Assembly (NCBI RefSeq): GCF_001462205.1
Contig: NZ_LKIR01000062.1
Span: forward strand, 98,092-134,792
DNA length: 36,701 nt
Source: Haloparvum sedimenti
GTDB lineage: Archaea > Halobacteriota > Halobacteria > Halobacteriales > Haloferacaceae
Direction: 5' to 3'
Position 1 is the first letter of the stretch, and every line of letters starts with the position of its first letter. The translations under genes were made by a program, and so were the position numbers. The notes below the pieces were generated by a model. It was given only the letters and a program-made list of their open reading frames with translations. It searched no databases and was not told the DNA's origin. Of this stretch, positions 22,600 through 31,441 are shown piece by piece.

Positions 22600-23232
22600 A
22601 TGGTGCCGCCCTCCACTCCCTCCAGACGGACGGTTCTCGCGGGCGTCGGTGTCGGTCTCGCGGCCGCACTCGCCGGCTGTAGCGGCTCCGACAGCCACCA
22701 GTCGCCACCCGCGGACGGAACGCTCGTGACCGACTACACGGCTGCGATGACGCGCGCGAGCGGCGACCGGCCACCGATCGTCGCTCCGCGGGCGACCAGC
22801 GGCGATGCGGGGCAGGCTGACGAGCCCTCGGCCACGCCCCAGCCACTCTCTCACCGCGTCATCGAGAGCGACGCCGAGGCGGCGGCTCTCGAGGTCGCCG
22901 AGGACGCAACGAACGCCGCGGCCGTGCGTCGGCTCGTCGCGGAGACCGCGTATGCGGACGAGTCAGTCCTGCTGTACCAACGGCGGATCGGCGAGTGCTA
23001 CGACCTGCAGGTGAACTACGTCACACGGGACGCGGACGGCAGCCCGAGCGTCCAGTTCTGTCGCGTGATTCGTGACGCCGAGGTTGCCTGCGAGCGCGAG
23101 CGCCGTGACTACATCGCGGCCGCGATTCGGCTTCCCGACCCAGGTGATGAGTACGGTGGACTCTCCGTCGGCAGCGGCGGGAGCTGTGGCCCGGTTCCCG
23201 AGCAATATCGAACCGGGAGTGAGTCGGCATGA
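22600..23232 (+). CDS. Tat-exported lipoprotein, first of a pair
   Basis: A 210-residue protein with a Tat signal and lipobox: R9-R10 (PSRRTVLAGVG) and LAGC with C27. The mature part is acidic and alanine-rich, with a conserved-looking centre (ALEVAEDATNAAAVRRLVAE, then YQRRIGECYDLQVNYV and VQFCRVIRDAEVACERERRD) containing cysteines that could form disulfides outside the cell. The region is similar in style to haloarchaeal surface lipoproteins of unknown function. It overlaps the next gene by ATGA (23229-23232), so the two are made together. It follows the second ArdC-like gene by 189 bases. An exclusion or mating-surface role is possible by context only. Confidence 0.75.
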   Translation: MVPPSTPSRRTVLAGVGVGLAAALAGCSGSDSHQSPPADGTLVTDYTAAMTRASGDRPPIVAPRATSGDAGQADEPSATPQPLSHRVIESDAEAAALEVAEDATNAAAVRRLVAETAYADESVLLYQRRIGECYDLQVNYVTRDADGSPSVQFCRVIRDAEVACERERRDYIAAAIRLPDPGDEYGGLSVGSGGSCGPVPEQYRTGSESA

Positions 23233-24518
23233 GTCGACGGACGCGGCGCTCGCTGCTCGCGGCCGTCGGAACCACACTCATGGGGGCGCTCGCGGGCTGT
23301 AGCGACCGTGGGCCGTTCGCGAGCGAGACGAGTCGCGAGTATGACGACTCGGCGCTCGCCGCCCTCCCGGGCGAGATTCCCCACATCCCCTCCACAGTAC
23401 CGGTCCAGCCGACCGACGCACACCTGACGAGTGCGCGCGAGCGCATCCGCTCGCTCCTTGACGGCGCGGACGTATCGCGAGTCCCGAACGCGGTCGTCCG
23501 GCAGCGACTTGTTCGCGAGCGGAAGTCCGCACGCGAGGCGCTCGCTTCGACTGCGGACGACCACAGCCGTGTCGAGACGCTCGAAGGCCTGACACACCCA
23601 CGCTCGGAAGCGATGTTCGTCGCCGCGGGCCTCGCCGCGTTTGATAACTCACTCACGGCATCGGACATCGAAACGCGCCGTGAGCGTCATCATCGCGACG
23701 CGAACGCGTTCCTCGCGGACTACGCGCCCGCCGGCCCGCGGGACGACCCCCTGGGTGCGTTCGTGGAACACGCCCGCATCACCGACTGGGGCCGTACCGG
23801 CGCCCGCCTCATCGAACCGAACACGCGCTACGAGTACGAGAACACGGTCCTGCACGTCGCCGAACTCGCACAGCATGTCGAGTGGGGCCGCGCATACGCA
23901 GCCGATGCGCAGCAGCTCCACACGGACTACACAGCGACGCTTGACGACCCGCGCGACTACGAGGCGCACTTCGCGAGCGTCGCAACGACGCTCACCGACG
24001 ATGTCGCGACGCACGCGACCGCGCCCGACCAAAAGACGCTCGCAAGCGATATCGATCGCGACATCGCGGACACGCCGGGCGAGACGCTACTCGAGGACCT
24101 CGCCCGCAGCCGGTGGAGCGCCGCGAAGACGGCGGTCGAACGCCATGATGCCGGCCATGCGGTCGGCGCCATCGGGCCCGCGATGCGTGCTCTCGCGGCC
24201 GACCGCGCGTTCACGGCCGCGCGAGACGCCGTCGCTGACGGAGCATACGGCGTGCCCGCGTCGGTCGACCCGATCGCCGCCGAACGTGCGGCGGCCGTGG
24301 ACGGGCTGCGTGGGCTGCTCGACACGAGACCCGCGTTGCTCGCCCGCCGTCTCGCACACCACGTTCGCAACCCCATTCGGAACGCCGACGAGCTGGCCGA
24401 CGAACACACGGGTGTCGTGGCCGGCCGCGACATCTACGCGACGTACGCCGTCGCGAGCCAGTTCGCGGCTGCCGCACCCCCAGTCGTTCAGCGTGTTGGC
24501 GACCTGCTCGACGGCTAA
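23229..24518 (+). CDS. Tat-exported lipoprotein, second of a pair
   Basis: A 429-residue protein with a short Tat signal (MSRRTRRSLLAAVG) and lipobox LAGC with C24. The mature part is almost all helical, with long amphipathic stretches (LTSARERIRSLLDGADVSRV, then HVAELAQHVEWGRAYAADAQ, and ELADEHTGVVAGRDIYATYA) and no other cysteines. It starts inside the stop codon of the first lipoprotein, so the pair is probably stoichiometric. It ends in a convergent arrangement with the VirB4 gene. No enzyme family is recognised. The two lipoproteins may act at the cell surface during mating, but there is no direct evidence. Confidence 0.75.
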   Translation: MSRRTRRSLLAAVGTTLMGALAGCSDRGPFASETSREYDDSALAALPGEIPHIPSTVPVQPTDAHLTSARERIRSLLDGADVSRVPNAVVRQRLVRERKSAREALASTADDHSRVETLEGLTHPRSEAMFVAAGLAAFDNSLTASDIETRRERHHRDANAFLADYAPAGPRDDPLGAFVEHARITDWGRTGARLIEPNTRYEYENTVLHVAELAQHVEWGRAYAADAQQLHTDYTATLDDPRDYEAHFASVATTLTDDVATHATAPDQKTLASDIDRDIADTPGETLLEDLARSRWSAAKTAVERHDAGHAVGAIGPAMRALAADRAFTAARDAVADGAYGVPASVDPIAAERAAAVDGLRGLLDTRPALLARRLAHHVRNPIRNADELADEHTGVVAGRDIYATYAVASQFAAAAPPVVQRVGDLLDG

Positions 24519-24536
24519 CTCGCCGGCATCAGCACT

Positions 24537-24610
24537 CCCCACGACGTGGGGGCCTCTCACCCGCACCGGAGATGAGGACGGTCTCGTCTGACCGGGTTCC
24601 GGGAAACCCG
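24537..24610. terminator. Two hairpins between convergent operons
   Basis: CCCCAC-GAC-GTGGGG (24537-24551) and CGGGTT-CCGGGA-AACCCG (24593-24610) lie between the lipoprotein stop and the VirB4 stop on the other strand. Each is well placed to end one of the two converging transcripts. Confidence 0.5.
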
Positions 24611-24636
24611 CCGTCACAACGGGCCATGGTCCTCGC

Positions 24637-26703
24637 TTAGAAGTCGCCGTGCGGCGACGTGTTAGATCCGGCATCCACTCGAGTATTCTCGATCACCTTC
24701 TGCTCAAACGGCAGGGCACGGATCTCGATACCGCGCCAGTCTCCATCGACGCCGATGAGCGCCTCGGAGTAGCCGGTCTCCTCGTTTCCGGGAATCGCGT
24801 CCTGGACGTAGCGCATCTGGGCGTGATTCAGGCCGAACTCGGCGGCCCAGTCCTCGTCCATGCCGTCGAGGCGGTGGAACTGCTTGATCGCACACTGGTC
24901 GAGGATCATCTCGGCCTCAGGCTGTTGGAAGAACTCGTCGACGGTCTGGGTGACGAGCCGTATCGAGAGATCATGGTGCCGGTGGTGTCGGAAGATCGTC
25001 TCGATGTAGGAGAGGCTCGCGGCGTCGGTGAAGAGGTACCGCGCCTCGTCGATGACGAACACGACCTCTTTCGGCGTCTCCTTGGCGCGCTCGTAGACGA
25101 GCGAGACGAGCAGCTGCATCAGGAGGCTCGTCTGTCCGCCGAGGCTCCCCTCCTGCTGGGCGAGGTCGAGGTAGATGAGGTTCTCGTCACGAATGTCGAA
25201 CGCCGTCTCGCGGCCGAGGTTCTCGAAGCGGCCACCCTCCGCGAACGGGCGGAGTTGGTCGATGAGCCACGTCGCGTCCGCCTGGAGTTTGTCCGCTTCC
25301 GCGTCCGTCCGGAGGACGTACTCGTCCGGGTCCTCGACGAGCCCCTCTAGGACGTCGATCACGTCCGTCATCGTCGGACTCTCACGACTGTGCGTGGCGA
25401 TATCCTCGGTGATGCCGCGCTCGCGGTAGGCCGCGTCGACCGCGAGTTCGAGCGTCGTGCGTCGGTCCGTGAGGTCCACACCGCGAAGGGCGAAGAAGTT
25501 GGTGAGGAAGCTGAGCACGCTGTCCTTCTTCTCGGTGAAGGGGCTGGCGTCGGCACCGAGGCGTCGTTGCACGTGCTCGGGCGTCGGCCGGATCTCGAGT
25601 GGGTTTAGCCCGAGTGTCCCCCCGACGGTGATGCGGCGGGCGTCGAGGGCGTCCGCGACGCCCGTCCAATCGTTCAGCGGTTCGAGCACGATGCCGATGC
25701 GGTCCTCCGACTGCGCGATCGAGCGGATGAACTGCTGTTTGGCGCTGAAACTCTTCCCCGAACCCGGGTCACCGACCGTGAACATGGCGTAGCCGTTCTC
25801 GCGCGCAAACGGGTCAACCACGACCGGACTGTCGGTATGGCGATGCACGCCGACTTCGACGCCGCCCGGTTCGAGGAGGGTCGGTGAGTGTGGCGACGCG
25901 AGCAGTGCGCCGACCGCGCCACCGAGGGCGATCGCGTCGCGACCGAACGGGTTGTCGCCGATCGGTGCGGCCGCCTGCAGCGCGAGGTCCTGCGTACAGA
26001 TCGCGGTTTTCGGCGTGAGGTCGGCGGGCGACTCGCGCAGGCGGCGTTTGACCGTTCGGACGGCGTTCCGGAGCTCCTCGCGTGAGTCAGCGCGGACGGT
26101 GACCTGCATCGCCTGCGAGAAGACGCGCTGGCCGTTCTCGACCGCGCGATAGGTCGCGGCCGCCTCGTTGGCCCGTTCGTGGAGGTACGTGCTCCGAACG
26201 CTTCCCTCGAGATCCGCGTCCACCTTCAGGTCGTCCGCGACCGTCTGCAGCTCGTCGCGAGCCCGGGTCTGGTCCTTGGGCCGGACGTGCGCGGTGAGGT
26301 CGAAGCGGACGTCCGTGAGGGTGAACAGCTCGCTGAGGTAGCCGTCACTCGGGTAATCGGGCCAGTCGGCGATGTACAGCGTCGATGTCCAGTCGTCGCC
26401 GACCCGGGCGACGCGCGTCTCCCACTCGATGGCGTCGGGGGCGACCGTGTCGGCATGGCGGTCGGCCACGTCATCGAACGCACGTCCATCGTCCGGCGCG
26501 GTCGCGATCTGCTCGGGATCGATGAACTGCGAGAGATCGGCCTCGGGGTCGTTCCGCGGACGCCGCTCGACGAGCCAACCGCCGATCAGGATGCCGATCA
26601 CGACCGCGCCGATGACGCCGGCGGAGCCGATCAGCACGTCGACGCTCGTGTCCAGTCCGCCCTGAAGCACGGCGTCGTAACGCACGCTGACAGCCTCACG
26701 CAT
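24637..26703 (-). CDS. virB4: VirB4/TraC-type conjugation ATPase
   Basis: A 688-residue protein. A transmembrane helix lies near residues 21-43 (VDVLIGSAGVIGAVVIGILI). The ATPase domain has Walker A GDPGSGKS at 311-318 and Walker B VVFVIDEARYLF with D552 and E553, followed by the family's TIFRHHRHHDLSIRLVTQTV and FFQQPEAEMILDQCAIKQFH segments. VirB4 energises assembly and function of the type IV secretion channel at the membrane. ATG 26703 is preferred over one at 26736 because it gives the usual short overlap (8 bases) with the upstream gene. It is the last gene of the minus-strand conjugation operon. Family assignment is secure. Confidence 0.9.
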   Translation of the reverse strand: MREAVSVRYDAVLQGGLDTSVDVLIGSAGVIGAVVIGILIGGWLVERRPRNDPEADLSQFIDPEQIATAPDDGRAFDDVADRHADTVAPDAIEWETRVARVGDDWTSTLYIADWPDYPSDGYLSELFTLTDVRFDLTAHVRPKDQTRARDELQTVADDLKVDADLEGSVRSTYLHERANEAAATYRAVENGQRVFSQAMQVTVRADSREELRNAVRTVKRRLRESPADLTPKTAICTQDLALQAAAPIGDNPFGRDAIALGGAVGALLASPHSPTLLEPGGVEVGVHRHTDSPVVVDPFARENGYAMFTVGDPGSGKSFSAKQQFIRSIAQSEDRIGIVLEPLNDWTGVADALDARRITVGGTLGLNPLEIRPTPEHVQRRLGADASPFTEKKDSVLSFLTNFFALRGVDLTDRRTTLELAVDAAYRERGITEDIATHSRESPTMTDVIDVLEGLVEDPDEYVLRTDAEADKLQADATWLIDQLRPFAEGGRFENLGRETAFDIRDENLIYLDLAQQEGSLGGQTSLLMQLLVSLVYERAKETPKEVVFVIDEARYLFTDAASLSYIETIFRHHRHHDLSIRLVTQTVDEFFQQPEAEMILDQCAIKQFHRLDGMDEDWAAEFGLNHAQMRYVQDAIPGNEETGYSEALIGVDGDWRGIEIRALPFEQKVIENTRVDAGSNTSPHGDF

Positions 26704-27802
26704 CGTCAGTATCCCGTGATGAGTGATCCACGGCAACCTGTTCGCGCACGGGGGGTTGCTCGCGTTCGCTTCCGGTCCAGAACCGAAGTGCGAGGCCGAA
26801 CAGTTCGACCGTGGAGAGTCGCCGCGCGGACCACCCGCTCACCGTCCCGACGAGCTCGGTCTGGACGGCCCGAATTCGATCGTCGAGCTTCGAGAGCGCA
26901 CGGCCACGAAGCTCGGCCTCCGTGAGCCGCTCGCGTCGCGTGACGAACGGCCGCACTAGGACCCCGAGGACCGGAATCGTCGTGAGCCGTTGGGCAGGCG
27001 ACCGCTCGTCGTCGTGGCGCTCGTACACCTCATAGGGTGCAACCTCCACGCCGAGGTAGTAGCGCACCTGCTGTGTGTCGGCCAGCTCGTCGGGGCGTTC
27101 GCGACGGTACTCCTCGACGAGCTGCTCGAACACCGGATTGTCCGAGACATCCGGGTCGGTCAGCCGCTCCTCGAGCTGCGCCACTAGCTGGTCGGTCGGG
27201 AAGGTCCGCGTCGTCGCGTACACGGTCAGCGGAAAGTCGAGCTCGTCGTTCGCGAACGCCGCACCGGCTGCTTGGACGCTGGCCCAGTCGTCGGCCATCG
27301 CGAAGTCCATGTTCCCGGGCCGGACCTCCAGAAACGCCTCCATCGTGCCGTCCGTGCGCTGAACCGCGGCCGCGTCCGGCCAGGTGCGTTCGATCTGCGT
27401 GAGCTCTTGGGTCGTCTCGTCGACCGTGAACGGCAGGTACTCGGACAGCGATCGGTCCGGGGACTGGCGTCGCCTGTCCTGCGCGGCTGTGTCGTCATTC
27501 GTCGGCTCGCGCTGCGTCACGCGCGGTCGGAGCAGGTAAAAGCGACCCACGTCCGCGAGCCAGCTGGCCGCGGATCGATGCGTGGGCGTCGCGGAGACGG
27601 CCGCGACGCCGAGGACGATGCCGAGTCCCACGAGCGGGGCGAGGAGGGCGTCCACGCCGGAGAACGCAGCCGTGAGCAGGCCAGCAACGGGGAAGCCCAG
27701 TAGGACATACAGATCCCCTTCGGTGACGTTGAACAGCGGGACGCGCGTCTCCTCACCGATGGCGTCCATGATGCGTCGCCGGGCCGGGTTCTCGTCGCTC
27801 AT
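26696..27802 (-). CDS. PrgI/VirB3-like membrane protein of the conjugation operon
   Basis: A 368-residue protein. Two closely spaced transmembrane helices lie at about 31-48 and 52-71 (LYVLLGFPVAGLLTAAFSGV, then LLAPLVGLGIVLGVAAV), as in PrgI/VirB3 subunits. The rest is a large cytoplasmic domain (YLPFTVDETTQELTQIERTW, then AAFANDELDFPLTVYATTRT) that resembles the N-terminal domain of VirB4 proteins. It overlaps VirB4 downstream by 8 bases and starts inside the stop of the VirB6-like gene (ATGA). It probably docks VirB4 on the inner face of the channel. The two-helix topology is clear; the family name is by analogy. Confidence 0.7.
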   Translation of the reverse strand: MSDENPARRRIMDAIGEETRVPLFNVTEGDLYVLLGFPVAGLLTAAFSGVDALLAPLVGLGIVLGVAAVSATPTHRSAASWLADVGRFYLLRPRVTQREPTNDDTAAQDRRRQSPDRSLSEYLPFTVDETTQELTQIERTWPDAAAVQRTDGTMEAFLEVRPGNMDFAMADDWASVQAAGAAFANDELDFPLTVYATTRTFPTDQLVAQLEERLTDPDVSDNPVFEQLVEEYRRERPDELADTQQVRYYLGVEVAPYEVYERHDDERSPAQRLTTIPVLGVLVRPFVTRRERLTEAELRGRALSKLDDRIRAVQTELVGTVSGWSARRLSTVELFGLALRFWTGSEREQPPVREQVAVDHSSRDTDDA

Positions 27803-28905
27803 CGTGTTCCCCCCGGTTCGTTCCCCGTCCGACGATAGGCGGGGAGCCGGTCACCGTCAGTCACGAGCGCGCTCTGGAACGTGTCCCCGTCTTCGCCTCC
27901 TCCGTTCGCGACCCGATTTGCGATGACGTGGCCGGCCGCAGCGCGTGGTCCCCACCGGGCAGCCATGGAGGCGGCCCACGGTCCCGCGGCCGCGCCGGCG
28001 CCAACGACCGCGCCCGCAGTGAGTGCCGCGCCCGCAGCCGTCTCCACGGTCCGCGTGAGCCGCGGCGTCGCGTACGAAAACGTCTTCCAGACGAGGACCA
28101 CGCTCACCACGGGCAGCGAGACGGCGACGAGATGACTCAAGAACGCGGAGTCAGGCGTAACTGCCGGGACGGTCCCACTCCCGAACAGCAGCTCGTACCC
28201 GTGGAAGAGGAGCGCGACCGGAATCGGCATGACGAGTAGTGGAACGAACTTCAGACAGACGCGACTCGCGATCCGCGAAACGACCGGGAGGTTCCCGTAC
28301 GCGAGCGCGATCCCGATCGGCATCCCGTAGATGAAGACGATCAAGAGCACGTCCCGGAGGAAGAACAGCGACTGCAGCGCCCACATCGCGCTCCCGCCGA
28401 GGATGTTGAGCGAGAGCGCTAGGGCGGGGTTCTCGACGGACGAGGCGAGAAGGTCGACCATCGCGCCTGCGACCGTTCCCACTGAGGGGATCAGGACGAG
28501 CGTGAACGCGTCGACGAAATAGACCGAGACCGCAGCGACCCAGTACCACGCCACGATCAGGATCCCGCCCGTCCACGCCGTCTTTCTGGCTTTCCGCGCT
28601 TCATACGTCGACCCGATGTTGAAGATACGGATCGTGTTTCGGCCCTGAACACAAGTGATCAGGAGCAGCAGCGCCACGATCATGATCTCACCACCAACGA
28701 GGTCGCCGTAGATCGTCTTCCACGGTTCGTTGGTGGGGACACCGAATCCGAACGGTTCGCCAGTCTGGGGTGTTGGCGTAGAAAAGACGGATTCAGTAAT
28801 AGACCGATAACCCGATGTTAAGCCCTGTTGGAACCATTCGATGGCCTTATCTACAATATCCTCGAACCATTGTATCCCTACGTCTGTGAGTGAAATATTG
28901 GTCAT
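27799..28905 (-). CDS. Polytopic VirB6/TrbL-like membrane protein
   Basis: A 368-residue protein with six or seven hydrophobic segments at about 70-86, 111-131, 132-150, 183-203, 218-235, 256-273 and a small-residue stretch at 287-307. This is the layout of VirB6/TrbL channel proteins. The N-terminal ~60 residues are soluble and include an amphipathic helix (GIQWFEDIVDKAIEWFQQGL). The first ~40 codons are in markedly AT-rich DNA continuous with the 3' half of the upstream lipoprotein gene, unlike the rest of this gene. It overlaps both neighbours by four bases. It probably forms part of the translocation channel. Topology is seen; the VirB6 role is inferred. Confidence 0.7.
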   Translation of the reverse strand: MTNISLTDVGIQWFEDIVDKAIEWFQQGLTSGYRSITESVFSTPTPQTGEPFGFGVPTNEPWKTIYGDLVGGEIMIVALLLLITCVQGRNTIRIFNIGSTYEARKARKTAWTGGILIVAWYWVAAVSVYFVDAFTLVLIPSVGTVAGAMVDLLASSVENPALALSLNILGGSAMWALQSLFFLRDVLLIVFIYGMPIGIALAYGNLPVVSRIASRVCLKFVPLLVMPIPVALLFHGYELLFGSGTVPAVTPDSAFLSHLVAVSLPVVSVVLVWKTFSYATPRLTRTVETAAGAALTAGAVVGAGAAAGPWAASMAARWGPRAAAGHVIANRVANGGGEDGDTFQSALVTDGDRLPAYRRTGNEPGGTR

Positions 28906-29729
28906 TCAGACACCCCTTCTATAGAGATGTCACAGGTCTCTATGTCGTCACCTGAATACGTGACTCGATACTCTTTTTCAATACTCTCCTCTGTCATTTC
29001 TGATGATATCTGAACCGTGAATATACCCTCATTCCCCTCGGGTGTACACGCTACATTGTCCCCAGAGGGAGAGAACGGCAAGGAGTAGCTGTAGATCTGC
29101 TTCTCTATCCCTGAAGGTAAAAAGACATTTTCTGCAGCTTGGTCGAGATCACTTTCAGTGTCGTATATTCCACTCTCCTCATAGGTCGAATCAGTAGGAT
29201 TTGGAACATCTCCCTTGAACCGGAGTTGTGCAATTTCCTCCGGTCCAGTCCCCGCGTTTGCAATCTGAATAATCACCTCAGATGCTATAGTCAATTCTGA
29301 TGCCCCCTCGTACATCTCGTCAGGATGGTTACGGCCGAGTTTGAGGTCCACAATCTCGAGGTCCGGACGGATCGCGATCGTCTCGGTGTCGGTCACCTCG
29401 TCCTCAACAACGGCACGGATCTCGTACTCGCCGGGGACGTACGGCATTTCGATGGGGAACGTCTCGGTTGTCACTCCGGCCGCGACAGTCGTCTCGGCGA
29501 AGAGCTCGCCGTTCGGATCAACGACCGTGAGCGCGTCGACGCTCGCCTCCGCAGCGAGATCGACGACGAGTTCGGTCTCCTCGACGGCCACGGCCGCGAG
29601 CGGGCCGTCCGCGGTCGGGGTCCCGTCGGAACCGTCACCGTCGAGACAACCGGCGAGCGCGAGGACGCCCGCGGGTGCAAGCGTTTTGAGGACGGTGCGT
29701 CTGCTAGAGGGAGTGGTGTTCGTGTTCAT
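28902..29729 (-). CDS. Tat lipoprotein of the conjugation operon, mosaic in composition
   Basis: A 275-residue protein. The Tat signal has R10-R11 (SSRRTVLKTLAPAG) and a lipobox LAGC with C28. Residues ~45-130 form Ig-like beta domains (ELVVDLAAEASVDALTVVDP, then PYVPGEYEIRAVVEDEVTDT). The C-terminal ~145 residues (from about LGRNHPDEMYEG) are encoded in DNA of about 42% GC in sampled lines, against 60% or more for the N-terminal half, so the gene looks like a fusion of two sources at about 29335. ATG 29729 overlaps the upstream stop (ATGA); the longer frame to 29858 is a shadow. It is likely to sit on the outer membrane face beside the surface protein and channel. Confidence 0.8.
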   Translation of the reverse strand: MNTNTTPSSRRTVLKTLAPAGVLALAGCLDGDGSDGTPTADGPLAAVAVEETELVVDLAAEASVDALTVVDPNGELFAETTVAAGVTTETFPIEMPYVPGEYEIRAVVEDEVTDTETIAIRPDLEIVDLKLGRNHPDEMYEGASELTIASEVIIQIANAGTGPEEIAQLRFKGDVPNPTDSTYEESGIYDTESDLDQAAENVFLPSGIEKQIYSYSLPFSPSGDNVACTPEGNEGIFTVQISSEMTEESIEKEYRVTYSGDDIETCDISIEGVSE

Positions 29730-31423
29730 GGGTCGGAAATGCGGAAGAAGCGACCGATCCGGAGCCCGGCATATAGCGTGACGGCAAACGGAATCGCCCA
29801 CACGACGACGGTCTCGATCACGTGCAGCCAGCCCGAAACCGTCGTCAGCGGGTGCCACCGAACGCTTTCGGTTGCACCCACGTAGGCCGGACTGGCCGCA
29901 CGCCAGGAATCGGGGTCGTACTCGACCGTATAGATCCCCGGTTCGTTGACAGTGACGACCGCAACACCACGGCCGTTCGTCTCGACGGCGTTGCCGTTCA
30001 CGCGGAGCGTTCCCGTTCGTGGCTCGCCGCCGATCGGCGCACGGCGATCCCCGTCGCGGAGAACGATCGGGTCGTCGGTCCGTGCATCCGTGAGTTCGAT
30101 ACGGAGAGTCGCTGCGGTTTCGTTCCGGTCAGTAACAGTGACCGAGAGGTTGCTCTCCCGGAGGGGTCGGTGTTCGCGTTCCACGTCGCTCAGATTCGTC
30201 TCGACGCCGCGGACGACGCCGTGGATAGTCAGCGCCGAGTCGTCGACCGAATCCGTTCGGATCGCCATCCCGTACGAGCGGGTGTACGACTCGTTGACGA
30301 CGCCGACATCAACATTCTCGTGCAGTCCTGCAGCTGGCGTGGGTGCATCAGTCCCCCACACGTCGAGGATCGTCGGCCCATCACGCACGGGTTCAGCACG
30401 AGGACCGATGCGCGAAGGAAACGCGTGTACGTACACCGGTTGTGCAGGCGCGTCAACCGTCTCCGCGTCCGTCGCGGTCGACCGCGTCAGGGTGTCCCAG
30501 CGGGTATCGCGGCCGGTGTAGTAGCGCCAGACGCCGCGAACGCGGTCGGTCCCGTCCGCAGTCAGCGTGTACCCGTGCCACGGCTGGGCGTGGTAGATGG
30601 CGAGCCCCGTTTCTCCATTCGGGTACGTCGTTTCGTACGACTCCGCGTCGAGCGTGTAGACGCGAACGGTCCGAGTCTCCGCGACGGTCACTTCGTCGGC
30701 AGGCGGGACCGAGGTGGTCGCGTTCGGACGTGACGTACTGCTTTCCAGGTCGACCCGGATGTCTGCTTCCAGCCGCAGGTCCACACGCCCGCTCTCATCC
30801 GTCCGATACTCGAGGACTGGGGTCGCGTTACCGTCATGGCTGGCGACCCGTTCGCCATCGATGTAGAGCCGGACTTCCTCGATGTCGTGGTCGGTGGCGG
30901 AGACGGACGCGTTGGTCGCGTTCGTGATCGCGGCCGATTCGCGGACGCGATAGTCGACGAAACCGCGAACGGTTCCCTCGGGAGCAATATACTGCGACGG
31001 ATCGTCGCCATCCAGGTGCACATACGTTGAGGGATGGATCGCGAATAGCGAGGCGTGTGCATCGGCGATCGCGACGGACTCCGTCGTGTTCGCGTTCGGG
31101 GGCACGTACGAGGTTGATTCGTTCCCTGGCGTCAAGGTCGGGAAATCGGCGGCCGTCCATCTCGCGGCCGTGTCCGGAGGCTCCGCGAACGTGATGTCCG
31201 TACACGTGGCGAGCCGCTGAATCGCGGTCGGCTCCGTCCCGTGTTCCGTTTCGTACTCCGACTCGGAGAGACACGGGTCCGGTTGCTTCGAGAAGAGCGT
31301 CGCTCGCTCCGTCTCGGTAAGCGGCTCTTCCTCTCCATTCGTCTGCATGGCCGTGCCTACTCCGACCGCGACGGCGGTCATTGCCAGCCAGACGAGCAGG
31401 AGTCGTGGTGCGCGTGTGCGCAT
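29726..31423 (-). CDS. Large membrane-anchored surface protein of the conjugation operon
   Basis: A 565-residue protein. A signal peptide covers about 1-26 (RLLLVWLAMTAVAVGVGTAM), and a C-terminal transmembrane helix lies at about 535-555 (LHVIETVVVWAIPFAVTLYA) with a short basic tail. The ectodomain is beta-rich with at least nine N-x-S/T sequons (NES, NTT, NAT, NAS, NLS, NET and others). A C-terminal Ig-like domain is suggested by VVTVNEPGIYTVEYDPDSWR. It starts 18 bases after the pilin-like gene and ends within the lipoprotein start. It is probably the surface component that contacts the recipient cell; no family name is claimed. Confidence 0.75.
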   Translation of the reverse strand: MRTRAPRLLLVWLAMTAVAVGVGTAMQTNGEEEPLTETERATLFSKQPDPCLSESEYETEHGTEPTAIQRLATCTDITFAEPPDTAARWTAADFPTLTPGNESTSYVPPNANTTESVAIADAHASLFAIHPSTYVHLDGDDPSQYIAPEGTVRGFVDYRVRESAAITNATNASVSATDHDIEEVRLYIDGERVASHDGNATPVLEYRTDESGRVDLRLEADIRVDLESSTSRPNATTSVPPADEVTVAETRTVRVYTLDAESYETTYPNGETGLAIYHAQPWHGYTLTADGTDRVRGVWRYYTGRDTRWDTLTRSTATDAETVDAPAQPVYVHAFPSRIGPRAEPVRDGPTILDVWGTDAPTPAAGLHENVDVGVVNESYTRSYGMAIRTDSVDDSALTIHGVVRGVETNLSDVEREHRPLRESNLSVTVTDRNETAATLRIELTDARTDDPIVLRDGDRRAPIGGEPRTGTLRVNGNAVETNGRGVAVVTVNEPGIYTVEYDPDSWRAASPAYVGATESVRWHPLTTVSGWLHVIETVVVWAIPFAVTLYAGLRIGRFFRISDP

Positions 31424-31441
31424 CGATCGGACCTCAATGGG

